This document shows positions 16,610 to 24,346 of a stretch of 46,333 nt of DNA, one piece after another (positions within the stretch are counted from its first letter, which is position 1; each line of letters starts with the position of its first letter). This DNA is from JBFMDN01 sp040753915. Lineage in GTDB: Bacteria > Desulfobacterota > Desulfomonilia > Desulfomonilales > Desulfomonilaceae. The notes under the pieces are model-generated. The model did no database searches. It worked only from the letters and a program-made list of their open reading frames with translations, and had not been told where the DNA came from. A program made the translations under genes and the position numbers. The stretch spans positions 1 to 46,333 of the forward strand of contig JBFMDN010000045.1 in the NCBI GenBank assembly GCA_040753915.1, read 5' to 3'.

Positions 16610-18790
16610 TCACACGATCTTGAGCTCCCTGATCGTGGACACGAGATCCACCAGGCTCAGAGGCTTGGTAAGCACTCGATCCACTGCGCTGCTGTGCATG
16701 AAATCGGGCTTCAATTCCTGCGACCGGCCCCAGCCGGTCATGAGAACGAAGGGCACTCTCTCGTCGCCGCGCGTCAGGGAAATCTCCTGAATGGCTTCTG
16801 CTACCTGCCAGCCGTTCATGTGAGGCATACCCAGATCGCAGATCACCAGATCGATCTTTTCCCTTTGAAAAGCTTCTAGTGCCTCTGTTCCCGAAAATGC
16901 CGGATAGACCACGTGTCCCAAGCGGCCGAGGCCGGATTCCAGCAATTCCACGATGGATTGAACGTCGTCCACAACCAACACTGAGAGCTTCTTGTCAGGG
17001 TGCAATCCCTCACTGCTCTCGACCGCGGCCGGTAGCTCCGTGCATAGCGGCAGCTTCACGGTGAATTTCGCCCCGGAGCCCTCCTGGCTTTCTGCGGTGA
17101 TGGACCCAAGGTGAGCTTTTGCGATCCCGAAAGCGCTGGCCAACCCGATACCAGTTCCTTGTTCTCCCTTGGTCGTCCAAAAGGGCTCAAAGACTTTCGT
17201 CAAGTTTTCTTCCGAGATGCCGACTCCATCATCTTTCACGGCGAGGACGACCCAATTATCCGAAACAGAAGTCGTTACTTCGATCAGCCCGCCGCGAGGT
17301 AAAGCTTCAGTGGCGTTCTTTATGAGGTTCACTGCCATTTCAAAGAGCTGGCCCCTGTTGCCTCGAACGATGCATCCCTCCGCGAGCTTTCGTGAAAAGG
17401 TGATGCCGGCTCCCGCTTTCTCGGCTGCGTTCTTCCACCAAGGGCTCGTCATTTCTATAGCCTGAGCTACCAAATCAGAAAGGTCCAAGACTTCGGTGAT
17501 ACCAGTCTCTTCGTGGTAATCGGCACCGGCAAACGTCTGGAGCCGCTTCACCGTGTCCATACCGAGACTTGCCTCTTTCAGTATGTGGTTGATACTTGTT
17601 TTCGCTTCGAACAACGCCTCAGAATCCAGGCTCACGAGCGCTTCCTCCGCAGAGCCGATGATCATCTGGAGGAGGTTGTTGAAATTGTGAGCTACTCCCG
17701 AGGCCATCTCGACCAGGGCGTTGAGGCGGGCGGTCTTCAACAGCATCATCTGGGCCTCTCGTTTGGCGGTGACGTCCTCCCAGGTAACGAGAACGTCGCC
17801 ATTCCCAAGATCTACGAGCTCTACATCCACATGCTTCTCAGTACCGTCCCGACACCGTCCGGTTCTCTCACGAAAAACGCTTTCTTTTGTCGAGCCAGCT
17901 CTTTTTCTCTCGAACCATTGCGCAACGCCAGAATTGGCAAGCTCCAGATCGTGGTGAATCGTCTTCAGCAGCTCTGCTCCCGAGGCACAATCGTGAGGCC
18001 CATAGCCGAACAGACTTTGGAATTTCGGATTAATGTACTGAATCGCATCGTCTCGATCCAGCATCGCCATCCCGAGGGGTGAGTGCTCGGCGAGGAGGAA
18101 AAACTTTCTACTTTCCTGGGCGAGTTGCTCCTGGGTTCTTCTGTGCTTCTCAATCTCTCCCCGTAAGCGTTGATTCATGCGAGCCAACTCTTGGGTTCGC
18201 TGCTTGACTAGATTCTCGAGCTCCGCCCATGCTCGGCGAATCTCTTCCTCGTGCCGCTTCTTCAAGACAAGCTGAGTTTTTTCGTGAGTCAAGTCTTCGA
18301 TGAGAAGAAGCACCTGCCTGTCGGGACCTATCCTTACGGAACGGAGATGAACCCGACCCCAGATCTTTCTCCCGTCGATGTTTAGCACTGCCTCGGAAAC
18401 CTGCGGCTTTCTCGTTTTCAACGCGCGTTGAAGGAGCATGAGCGCCTTTTCGGCATTTTGCCGCCGCGGTACCAACTCGGCGAACGGTCTGCCCAGGAGG
18501 TCGGTACTTTGCTTGTTTGGCCTTGTGCATGCCTCGTTCGCAAACGTTACGTGGAAGGAGCAATCGATCAGGAGGGCTGGTACGGGAATGGCGTCGAGAA
18601 TCTTTCCCAAAGCGGATGACCGGACCAGACTGAGATCGAAGCTGCCGGACTCGCTGACTTCGGGATCAAACAGGCTGGCCAAATCGATACTTTGAGTAGG
18701 CTCCTGCGAAAGATTGCTCGGTACGGAAGGGATATCCTCGTCATCGAACGAATCAAAAGACGGGCTACCATCGTTGCTCATCCCTGTCAT
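16610..18790 (-). CDS. Hybrid sensor histidine kinase with PAS domains and a receiver
   Basis: This protein of about 726 residues has two PAS-like domains (ILDAIPVPALLIDCSFHVTF, then FLLAEHSPLGMAMLDRDDAI) separated by a coiled coil. A HisKA domain follows with H-box ASGVAHNFNNLLQMI, then an HATPase domain with NLIKNATEALP, DDGVGI and GTGIGLA. A C-terminal receiver carries DLVICDLGMPHMNGW. No membrane segments are evident, so it is cytoplasmic. The start is uncertain: ATGs at 18841, 18790 and 18781 are possible, and I favour the middle one, downstream of GGAGG. It ends the gas-vesicle locus, 182 nt after gvpJ on the same strand, and may report energy, redox or ligand status to the locus. The downstream partner is unknown. 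Confidence 0.85.
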   Translation of the reverse strand: MTGMSNDGSPSFDSFDDEDIPSVPSNLSQEPTQSIDLASLFDPEVSESGSFDLSLVRSSALGKILDAIPVPALLIDCSFHVTFANEACTRPNKQSTDLLGRPFAELVPRRQNAEKALMLLQRALKTRKPQVSEAVLNIDGRKIWGRVHLRSVRIGPDRQVLLLIEDLTHEKTQLVLKKRHEEEIRRAWAELENLVKQRTQELARMNQRLRGEIEKHRRTQEQLAQESRKFFLLAEHSPLGMAMLDRDDAIQYINPKFQSLFGYGPHDCASGAELLKTIHHDLELANSGVAQWFERKRAGSTKESVFRERTGRCRDGTEKHVDVELVDLGNGDVLVTWEDVTAKREAQMMLLKTARLNALVEMASGVAHNFNNLLQMIIGSAEEALVSLDSEALFEAKTSINHILKEASLGMDTVKRLQTFAGADYHEETGITEVLDLSDLVAQAIEMTSPWWKNAAEKAGAGITFSRKLAEGCIVRGNRGQLFEMAVNLIKNATEALPRGGLIEVTTSVSDNWVVLAVKDDGVGISEENLTKVFEPFWTTKGEQGTGIGLASAFGIAKAHLGSITAESQEGSGAKFTVKLPLCTELPAAVESSEGLHPDKKLSVLVVDDVQSIVELLESGLGRLGHVVYPAFSGTEALEAFQREKIDLVICDLGMPHMNGWQVAEAIQEISLTRGDERVPFVLMTGWGRSQELKPDFMHSSAVDRVLTKPLSLVDLVSTIRELKIV

Positions 18791-18972
18791 CCTTTCCAGA
18801 GCCTCCACATTCCTCCGCTGAAAGCTTTCGCGATGGCGCATGCTCGCCTGTTCCGTACGCGGGGTGTAGGAGCCTGTCGCTTACGGCATTACGTTCTCCG
18901 CAAGGGTCGATGTGAGCGGGCGGTATGGCGTCTGCCGCATCATATCCAAAGAGCGGGAGATAGTTGTATCGC

Positions 18973-19227
18973 TCATCGCTCGGACCCGATAGATAGGGCC
19001 TCGGCTCTTTGAAACGCAGGGTTGTTCGTCCACCAGTCCAGGCCCACTTCTTTAGCCTTGTCGAGAGAGCATACCACGAGACGGATTTGTATGGTGAGCA
19101 ATTCCACATCCACAAGCTTTATCTTTATGTCACCGGCGATCACGATCCCTTTGTCCAGTACTCTCTCCAACAGGTCCGCCAGGTTCGTGCTTTCAATGGA
19201 GTGGTGCGTCGTCCGTTGGATAGACAT
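18973..19227 (-). CDS. gvpJ: Gas vesicle protein GvpJ (GvpA family)
   Basis: This 84-residue GvpA-family minor shell protein contains the family core NLADLLERVLDKGIVIAGDI followed by KLVDVELLTIQIRLVVCSLDKAK. The tail EVGLDWW resembles the YGLDF tail of GvpJ proteins. GvpJ-type proteins are thought to act in nucleation or at the vesicle tips. It follows gvpK by 9 nt, giving the order gvpG-gvpS-gvpK-gvpJ known from Bacillus (Priestia) megaterium. GGAGG lies just before the ATG. It could also be called GvpM, because the J and M paralogues are close. Confidence 0.85.
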   Translation of the reverse strand: MSIQRTTHHSIESTNLADLLERVLDKGIVIAGDIKIKLVDVELLTIQIRLVVCSLDKAKEVGLDWWTNNPAFQRAEALSIGSER

Positions 19228-19236
19228 AGTTCCTCC

Positions 19237-19602
19237 TTACAGGAGCTTTCCGAGCGGACCGAGGTCCAAGTTCAAGTCGGATTCCTCGAGACCAAATTCC
19301 CTGCGTAGTCGGTCGATCTCCTGAGCCTGCATCATCATGGTCATGCCCAAAGACTCCACTTCAGCCTCTGTCAGAGAACCCGATTCCATTCTGCGAATCG
19401 CTTGTCGCTCGAGGAGCTCGTGCAAGAGCTTCACCAACGTGAGCACGAGCTGGCCGAGTCCGTTCTTCACGCTGTCTTGGTCAAGGTTCAGTCGCGCTGG
19501 CTCTTTTCGCATGGCTGACGATGAGGGCGTCTCCATCTCCATCAGTCGCGAGAAGGTGTCCGCGGCCTCAGACCGTATCACGTTCGTATCAAGCGATGCC
19601 AT
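19237..19602 (-). CDS. gvpK: Gas vesicle protein GvpK
   Basis: This 121-residue protein matches GvpK: LNLDQDSVKNGLGQLVLTLV, then KLLHELLERQAIRRMESGSL and an E-rich middle ending GMTMMMQAQEIDRL. GvpK is an essential accessory protein of vesicle assembly with no enzymatic activity known. Its ATG lies inside the end of gvpS (14-nt overlap) behind GGAGAGGG, so translation is probably coupled. Confidence 0.9.
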   Translation of the reverse strand: MASLDTNVIRSEAADTFSRLMEMETPSSSAMRKEPARLNLDQDSVKNGLGQLVLTLVKLLHELLERQAIRRMESGSLTEAEVESLGMTMMMQAQEIDRLRREFGLEESDLNLDLGPLGKLL

Positions 19603-19849
19603 TGCAGCCCTCTCCGGTTCCGTGTTGAAGGCCTTCAGATAACCTCCTTACGGGTGATGCATATTCGGCGGTCATCTGTCGTGCTGTTTCGATTGATGTA
19701 ATCACAAGCTGAAGACCGAGATATATGAGATCCACATTTGCCACCGAAATGGTGAGCTCGCCAGCCACAACAGCTCCCTTGTTCAGCACTCGGTCAAGCG
19801 CTTCGCACAAAGTGGCGTGCTCGTTGTCCTCCCAATCAAGATCTCTCAT
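19589..19849 (-). CDS. gvpS: Gas vesicle protein GvpS (GvpA-family paralogue)
   Basis: This 86-residue GvpA-family paralogue has the core LCEALDRVLNKGAVVAGELT followed by ISVANVDLIYLGLQLVITSI. The VDLIYLxL pattern resembles GvpS of Bacillus megaterium rather than the major shell protein. I chose the ATG at 19849 because it follows CGGAG at 6-nt spacing. A longer in-frame version starting at 19984 would overlap gvpG by about 100 nt and adds a basic segment unlike the family. Position between gvpG and gvpK supports the name. GvpM/J is the alternative name. Confidence 0.8.
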   Translation of the reverse strand: MRDLDWEDNEHATLCEALDRVLNKGAVVAGELTISVANVDLIYLGLQLVITSIETARQMTAEYASPVRRLSEGLQHGTGEGCNGIA

Positions 19850-19883
19850 TGGCAGCTCCGGCCGGTCTCTCAAACGTGCTCCG

Positions 19884-20132
19884 TCAATGGGCTTCGGTAT
19901 AGCGATCCTGGTCTTCCAACTCTTCAAGCCTGTCCAGAAGCGCTGTTTCCATTGCTTCAAATTCCGCTTCCCCAATCTCGCCACGTTCCAGCGCAGTGTA
20001 AAGCTCCCGCAACTGGGCCATAATACGGTCTGATTGGCCTCGGAGCTCCTCCTGCGCTGCTTTGTGGATCTCGTTGAAGAGCCACAGGGAGCCCTTGAGA
20101 GGAAAGAGGAGAACGTCGTCTATGAGGAACAT
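19884..20132 (-). CDS. gvpG: Gas vesicle protein GvpG
   Basis: This 82-residue protein matches GvpG: MFLIDDVLLFPLKGSLWLFN followed by EIHKAAQEEL and a coiled-coil segment LRELYTALERGEIGEAEFEA. GvpG interacts with GvpF/L proteins during early assembly. A strong GGGAGGT precedes the ATG, 28 nt after the gvpF/L gene. Confidence 0.9.
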   Translation of the reverse strand: MFLIDDVLLFPLKGSLWLFNEIHKAAQEELRGQSDRIMAQLRELYTALERGEIGEAEFEAMETALLDRLEELEDQDRYTEAH

Positions 20133-20160
20133 GGTGACCTCCCTCTGTCCGCGCGAAAGG

Positions 20161-20928
20161 TTAGGTGTCGATGTTCATGTCGACGAAGTTGTGTGGTGCC
20201 CAGGGGCCGTTGTAGTCAAAGGCAAAATTGTCGTCAAAGCCCCGTGCCGCTTCAAAGACGGCGACCTCGAACGCGTCGAGGTTTTCCCTCCGGACGAGAC
20301 AGGCCAGATTCATGATCTCCCGTTCGTCGCGACACTTGTCTCGTTTGATTTCGTCACAACACGGTTCGAGGAACGCTTCGACACGCTCGGAATACGCCTC
20401 TCGGTCCGAGGTGAGGAAATTCTCGAACATGCGTCCGAGCTCAATTCTCTCATCTTGGGTCGCGGCACGTGCGCCGTGCAGGAGCGCATCCCGCGCAAAC
20501 CCCAATTCCGCATGGACGTTGGTCATATATTCGAAGATGTTTGGAACGTCCCATCTCACCTTCAGTCCCATCTCCACTTTTCCTGCAACCCGCTGGATCT
20601 GTTGGTTGAGGGGCTTGCGGTTCTTCGCTAGAAACGATCTGACGGCTTTTTCACCGTCGGAGATGATCCCGAAAGCCATGGGCAGCAGGGCATCCTCAGC
20701 GATGAGCTGCTGAAGCACACCATGGTGAGCCGCAAAATGGCGTCTTTCAGGCCGAATCCGCTTGAACGGCACGTCGCTCACCACTGCAGAAAGGTTCCCT
20801 TGAGGAATGCTGTACACGCTTGCACCGTCAATCCCGGTAACATCGTAAATCCGTTCCTTCGACCCGGAGACGACAGCGTAAAAGTATTTGCATTGGTTGC
20901 CGTTCACTTTTCGTGACATGGTAGGCAT
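20161..20928 (-). CDS. Gas vesicle GvpF/GvpL family protein (copy 1)
   Basis: This 255-residue GvpF/L protein starts KYFYAVVSGSKERIYDVTGI and has the family's middle block LLPMAFGIISDGEKAVRSFL and the C-terminal signature YNGPWAPHNFVDM. GvpF/L proteins bind GvpA and are thought to keep it soluble or guide it onto the growing vesicle. It carries a Cys pair (EPCCDEIKRDKC) not shared with the two other copies in the locus. The ATG follows GGGGGT. It is placed between the zinc-ribbon gene and gvpG. Confidence 0.88.
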   Translation of the reverse strand: MPTMSRKVNGNQCKYFYAVVSGSKERIYDVTGIDGASVYSIPQGNLSAVVSDVPFKRIRPERRHFAAHHGVLQQLIAEDALLPMAFGIISDGEKAVRSFLAKNRKPLNQQIQRVAGKVEMGLKVRWDVPNIFEYMTNVHAELGFARDALLHGARAATQDERIELGRMFENFLTSDREAYSERVEAFLEPCCDEIKRDKCRDEREIMNLACLVRRENLDAFEVAVFEAARGFDDNFAFDYNGPWAPHNFVDMNIDT

Positions 20929-20959
20929 TTTCGACTACCCCCTTGCAGCGTAGGGAGGG

Positions 20960-21169
20960 TCATGCCCCTGCTGAGGGCATGTTTGATGGATCCCTGTTAC
21001 AAGCCCCCTGGGTCAGGCTCTGCGCGAGCTTGATACCTCTTAACTTTGCCTCGACGGTCCTGATTTCCAAGAGGCTTCCGCACACGTAGCATCTCACCGG
21101 CCCCTCAAAATCGTCGTAGGCATTGTCCAGATTCATGCTGTGACCACACGATACGCAGTTTATTTTCAT
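20960..21169 (-). CDS. Small zinc-ribbon protein of the gas-vesicle operon
   Basis: This 69-residue protein has two CxxC pairs, CVSCGHSMNLDNAY near the N-terminus and CYVCGSLLEI about 20 residues later, spaced like a zinc ribbon. The C-terminal third is low in recognisable motifs. I know no named Gvp protein of this form. Its tight position between the coiled-coil gene and gvpF/L shows it is part of the vesicle operon. Confidence 0.75.
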   Translation of the reverse strand: MKINCVSCGHSMNLDNAYDDFEGPVRCYVCGSLLEIRTVEAKLRGIKLAQSLTQGACNRDPSNMPSAGA

Positions 21170-21205
21170 TGTCCGAGCCTCATGTCTTTTCCATATATTG
21201 GTTGT

Positions 21206-21550
21206 CTAGTACTTGATCTTGAAACATTCTGTGCCTGAAGGCATCGAGAGCTCTGGTTTTCCGGCTGCTTTCTTTCCGGGCTCAGGCTTTGATTCGTAGC
21301 TCGGCGAGCGTTCGCCCTGGTGGCGCAATATCGCATCCTTTTCCGCCTCTATCTCTGCCAACCGAGCATCTATGTCTGCGACGCGAGCCAGGGCACTGAG
21401 CTTCTCTTTCTCTCGGCGTGCCTTCTCCATTTCCAAACAGCTAATCTTCAAGTAGGCGATGTAAGGCACTCCGCTGTTGCCTACCCGCGCGGTGCGGGTC
21501 CTTATGTGACTGACAGACCTGATGTCTGACGATGACTTACGATTCACCAT
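21206..21550 (-). CDS. Coiled-coil protein of the gas-vesicle operon
   Basis: This 114-residue protein of unknown function opens with a basic segment (SSDIRSVSHIRTRTARVGNS), then GVPYIAYLKISCLEMEKARR. A charged coiled coil follows (DIDARLAEIEAEKDAIL), then a Lys/Pro-rich tail. I chose the ATG at 21550 because AGGAGAC precedes it and it starts 10 nt after gvpN. A longer reading frame from 21616 would overlap gvpN. The heptad region suggests a scaffold or a partner for GvpN or the shell. No standard Gvp name fits. Confidence 0.75.
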   Translation of the reverse strand: MVNRKSSSDIRSVSHIRTRTARVGNSGVPYIAYLKISCLEMEKARREKEKLSALARVADIDARLAEIEAEKDAILRHQGERSPSYESKPEPGKKAAGKPELSMPSGTECFKIKY

Positions 21551-21560
21551 GACCTGTCTC

Positions 21561-22580
21561 CTAGAGAGTTGCTCCACTGTCGATCTCGTACACCCTGGAT
21601 CGCAATCTCTTGCCACGGGTCGCTGTGCCGCATATTCGTTTTATGACTTCTTCCACCTTTTGAGGCATGAGCGATTCGCCTCCTCTGGTGACCCTCGCTG
21701 TGTCACGAGTCAAGACATCGCGGCAGATGAGCATGAACACGGGGTCACTTTCCCTGGCACGTCCCCCTAGGTGCGCCAAAACCTTTGCAATGGCTATGCA
21801 GGCGCGGATTGTCGGACGATTGTTGTTGACGCCGATCTGGCGCAACTCCCTGATGAGATCTACTATGGTCTCGGCATCTTGTCTGCAGACGCCCGACTTC
21901 GCTTGAGTGATCTCAACCTCGGTCTCCCGGTCATAGTGGTTGACGTTGATGGTGATGATGCGATCCATAAGAGCGTCTTGTGTCTTGTGTACCCCGGCGT
22001 ACTCCTCGGGATTGGATGTAAAGATTGCACGAAATTGGGGGTGAACGCCAATGTACGCCTCTCCTGGATGATGAAGGCTTGGGAGGTTGAGGATTCGCTC
22101 TTCAAGGATGCTCAACAGCACGTTGTTAGCCTCAGGTCTCGTGCGAGTAAACTCGTCGTAAATGAGAGTGTAGCCGTTTCGGCATGCTGTAGTGAGGCGG
22201 TTGTCTACCCAAAGGCTACGCATCTCCTCCTCGGTTTTCACCACTGAACGGATGTAGTTGTCCACTAACTTATATTTACGGTAGCCCGAATCTCTTCCCA
22301 CCAAGTCCGAGCTGCCGAATTCATGATCCCCGTGAATAAGGATGACCGGTTGCTCCAGCTTTGCAGCAACATGAAAGGCGAGGGTTGTCTTTCCTGTCCC
22401 CGCAGCACCGGAAAAGTGCACTGAATAGCCTACAGCAAGGTATGCCAACGCCCGCTGGGTAAGGTCCTCCACGTAGGGAGTGGTCACGAACTCCTCGCCG
22501 GCTTCCGGTTCTACACGCTCGCCATCAGTGGGGATCTCCTCCGGGGGAATGGCTGCGACCTTCAAGTTTTCGCTGCTCAT
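21561..22580 (-). CDS. gvpN: Gas vesicle AAA+ ATPase GvpN
   Basis: This 339-residue MoxR-type AAA+ ATPase matches GvpN. It has Walker A GAAGTGKTT at about 60-68, Walker B LIYDEFTRTRPEANNVLLS at about 138-156, and a sensor-1-like TSNPEEYAGV near 200-209. Its N-terminal ~30 residues are acidic. GvpN is needed for normal-sized vesicles and is proposed to remodel or load GvpC or shell subunits. It lies between the DnaJ-type zinc-finger gene and the coiled-coil gene. Confidence 0.92.
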   Translation of the reverse strand: MSSENLKVAAIPPEEIPTDGERVEPEAGEEFVTTPYVEDLTQRALAYLAVGYSVHFSGAAGTGKTTLAFHVAAKLEQPVILIHGDHEFGSSDLVGRDSGYRKYKLVDNYIRSVVKTEEEMRSLWVDNRLTTACRNGYTLIYDEFTRTRPEANNVLLSILEERILNLPSLHHPGEAYIGVHPQFRAIFTSNPEEYAGVHKTQDALMDRIITINVNHYDRETEVEITQAKSGVCRQDAETIVDLIRELRQIGVNNNRPTIRACIAIAKVLAHLGGRARESDPVFMLICRDVLTRDTARVTRGGESLMPQKVEEVIKRICGTATRGKRLRSRVYEIDSGATL

Positions 22581-22677
22581 GGTACTTCCACTCCTGGATT
22601 ATCAGTTGCTGCTCGCAAATCGAGCAGCCGGTCATGGTCTGTTGCCAGCCTGATTCGACGGGGCCTCACTGGGGACC

Positions 22678-23043
22678 TCAATCGGCTTGGCTCGGAACCG
22701 ACACGACAAAGCCGCGACCACGGCACGTGAGGCAATACATGGCAGGGGCTGAGCGATCATCGCCTGAGCCGTGGCAGTCCGGACAGGTCTGTATCGATCC
22801 CTTTGGCACCTGGACATATCCTTTGCCCATGCAAGCCGTGCACGTGAACGTTTTGACAGCTCCAGTTCCGCCACAGTGAGCGCAGCGGGCGTACGGAGCG
22901 GCAATTCTGACCGCACCGCTACCCCCGCATACGCAGCATGTGGAGGCCCAGGACATGATTCCGAAGGGATCCCTTCCGGAGCCTCCACAGAAAGAGCAGG
23001 TCACTTCTGCCATGCTCGGTTGAGTCGCCTTCACCTCAGCCAT
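22678..23043 (-). CDS. Stand-alone DnaJ-type cysteine-rich zinc-finger protein
   Basis: This 121-residue protein is built almost wholly from six CxxCxGxG-type motifs (CSFCGGSG, CCVCGGSG, CAHCGGTG, CTACMGKG, CPDCHGSG, CLTCRGRG). That pattern matches the cysteine-rich zinc domain of DnaJ, but there is no J domain. Such modules bind unfolded polypeptides or have thiol activity. The ATG at 23043 lies 8 nt inside the end of the GvpC-like gene, suggesting coupling. A longer frame to 23226 is only the shadow of that gene. It may be a chaperone for shell or GvpC-like proteins. The role is inferred. Confidence 0.85.
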   Translation of the reverse strand: MAEVKATQPSMAEVTCSFCGGSGRDPFGIMSWASTCCVCGGSGAVRIAAPYARCAHCGGTGAVKTFTCTACMGKGYVQVPKGSIQTCPDCHGSGDDRSAPAMYCLTCRGRGFVVSVPSQAD

Positions 23044-23725
23044 TTTTTCCCTCTGATGCGTGAACGCCGGTTTTAACCTCGTCTTTTGCCGGCATGGGAA
23101 CTTTGGTTGGGGGCTTCGTCTCCTGCTTCGCTTTTTGCTCGGCTTCCACCTTCGCTTTGCGCTCAGCTTCCGCCTTTGCTTTGCGCTCGGCCTCTTCCTT
23201 GGCAATGCGCTCTGCGGCCATGGCACGTTCCGAACGTCCGGCAGACAGGCTCATCCAGGCTTTGCGAGCGCCGGCGAGGTCAGACGAAACCTCCTTGCGC
23301 AATGCGCCTACGGTCTTTGCAAGATCTCTGACAAAGGCCTTGCGGTCATCCTTGGACTTCTTTGCCATGGTAGCTCTTGAACCGTGAAAGCCGCTCAGCA
23401 TGCCTGCAACATCGCCTTTGACGCCGCGGACAAAATCGGCTCGTGCCTTTCCGGTCGTTGCAGCCATTTCCGCGTGGGCCAGGTTAAAACCGTTCAACAT
23501 CCCGGTTACGTTGGTCTTCATCTGCGAAACAAAGTTCGCTCTCTCTTTACCGGTTCGCTTGGCCATCTCAGTGTGAGCAGCCTGAAAGCCTTTGCGCATG
23601 TTTTCAACGGCATCTTTCATCGCCTGAGTCTGATTTCCCAAATCAGCCATCAAAACATGTCGAGACTCTCTCAATGCCACTATTTCGTTGCACAAGCGTC
23701 TAACTTGATACGATAGAGTACCCAT
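23036..23725 (-). CDS. GvpC-like protein with 33-residue repeats and a charged tail
   Basis: This 229-residue protein, right after gvpA, shows three tandem 33-residue repeats at about residues 40-72, 73-105 and 106-138, followed by a degenerate partial one. Each repeat places M/F, A, MA and R..FV at the same register (for example MLNGF...HAEMA...RADFV). GvpC, the outer stiffening protein of cyanobacterial vesicles, also has 33-residue repeats, and position after gvpA matches. The tail is a Lys/Ala/Glu coiled coil made of RKAKAEAE-like units. GGAGGAG precedes the ATG. Assignment to GvpC rests on period and position, not on a close sequence match. Confidence 0.7.
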   Translation of the reverse strand: MGTLSYQVRRLCNEIVALRESRHVLMADLGNQTQAMKDAVENMRKGFQAAHTEMAKRTGKERANFVSQMKTNVTGMLNGFNLAHAEMAATTGKARADFVRGVKGDVAGMLSGFHGSRATMAKKSKDDRKAFVRDLAKTVGALRKEVSSDLAGARKAWMSLSAGRSERAMAAERIAKEEAERKAKAEAERKAKVEAEQKAKQETKPPTKVPMPAKDEVKTGVHASEGKNG

Positions 23726-23837
23726 TGCTCCTCCTCGTCTGGTCTGGAACCGCAAACATGCCCGCAGGTGCTGATGGAATGTGAGAAGGGCCGAGTCCCG
23801 CCGTAAAGCCCATGGGCAACGTTGGCGTATGGGCCTC

Positions 23838-23858
23838 AGGGGGGCATGTCGCCCCCCT
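23838..23858 (-). terminator. GC-rich stem-loop between gvpA and the GvpC-like gene
   Basis: AGGGGGGC and GCCCCCCT form a perfect 8-bp stem with a 5-nt loop, 32 nt after the gvpA stop. There is no T-tract on the minus strand. It may act as a partial terminator or an mRNA 3' stabiliser raising gvpA transcript over downstream genes, as suits a major shell protein. Confidence 0.5.
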
Positions 23859-23889
23859 CGGCGACCAGATCTCAAGACGTGGTTTCAAC

Positions 23890-24108
23890 TTACGCGGGAG
23901 CAGCGGCACTCGCAGTGAGACCAATCGCTTCAGCGTACTTGAGATAGGTCTCAACCGAAGCGATGACGACCCTGGCTTCAACGGAAAGCAGCTCGATGCC
24001 GACCAGAGAAACTTTTGCCCAGGCATCGATCACGATGCCCTTGTCCAGAATGCGGTCCACGACCTCAGCCAAACTTGAAGAATCGGTAGATTTCGCTATC
24101 TTGGCCAT
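23890..24108 (-). CDS. gvpA: Major gas vesicle structural protein GvpA
   Basis: This 72-residue protein is a canonical GvpA: SSSLAEVVDRILDKGIVIDA, then WAKVSLVGIELLSVEARVVI and ASVETYLKYAEAIGL. It is the main shell component that polymerises into the gas-filled cylinder. A strong GGGAGGAC precedes the ATG. A -24/-12 promoter lies about 80-95 nt upstream. It is the first structural gene of the operon. Confidence 0.97.
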   Translation of the reverse strand: MAKIAKSTDSSSLAEVVDRILDKGIVIDAWAKVSLVGIELLSVEARVVIASVETYLKYAEAIGLTASAAAPA

Positions 24109-24186
24109 GACTTGTCCTCCCTTTCTTGTCTGTCAAGTGGTTTTGCCGTAATCGGCTGGTGTTGTTTGGCATGCCACCCCGGTCTT

Positions 24187-24202
24187 AGCGAAATCCGTGC
24201 CA
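24187..24202 (-). promoter_or_regulatory. Sigma-54 (-24/-12) promoter of the gvpA operon
   Basis: Read on the minus strand, TGGCACGGATTTCGCT matches TGGCACG-N4-TTGCT with a single mismatch (TTGC reads TCGC). The essential GG and GC doublets are correctly spaced. The predicted start near 24176 leaves about 68 nt before the gvpA ATG. An NtrC-type activator is encoded in the same locus (31142-32572). Confidence 0.72.
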
Positions 24203-24308
24203 AGTTTTCACGATGAGATATCTCAATATAAGATGGTGATATCGTTGCATGATGTCGGTAACGGCCCGCTGAAGGCCAGGAAGGTGGGAAAAGGAAGGAA
24301 AGACTGCT

Positions 24309-24346
24309 AGGGAATTGGTTCCATATGCCTCGGGAGCCGATTCCCT
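24309..24346. promoter_or_regulatory. Inverted repeat upstream of the gvpA promoter (enhancer or terminator)
   Basis: AGGGAATTGGTTCC (24309-24322) and GGAGCCGATTCCCT (24333-24346) form an imperfect 14-bp inverted repeat (12 of 14 pairs) with a 10-nt spacer. Its centre is about 130 nt upstream of the -24/-12 motif, the usual range for an activator binding site. It also touches the stop codon of the receiver gene, so it could instead be that gene's terminator. No clear T-tract follows. Confidence 0.45.

Noticed and set aside
19850..19984. Longer version of GvpS starting at 19984
   Set aside because: It would overlap gvpG by about 100 nt and adds a basic segment not typical of GvpA-family proteins; the internal ATG has a good Shine-Dalgarno.
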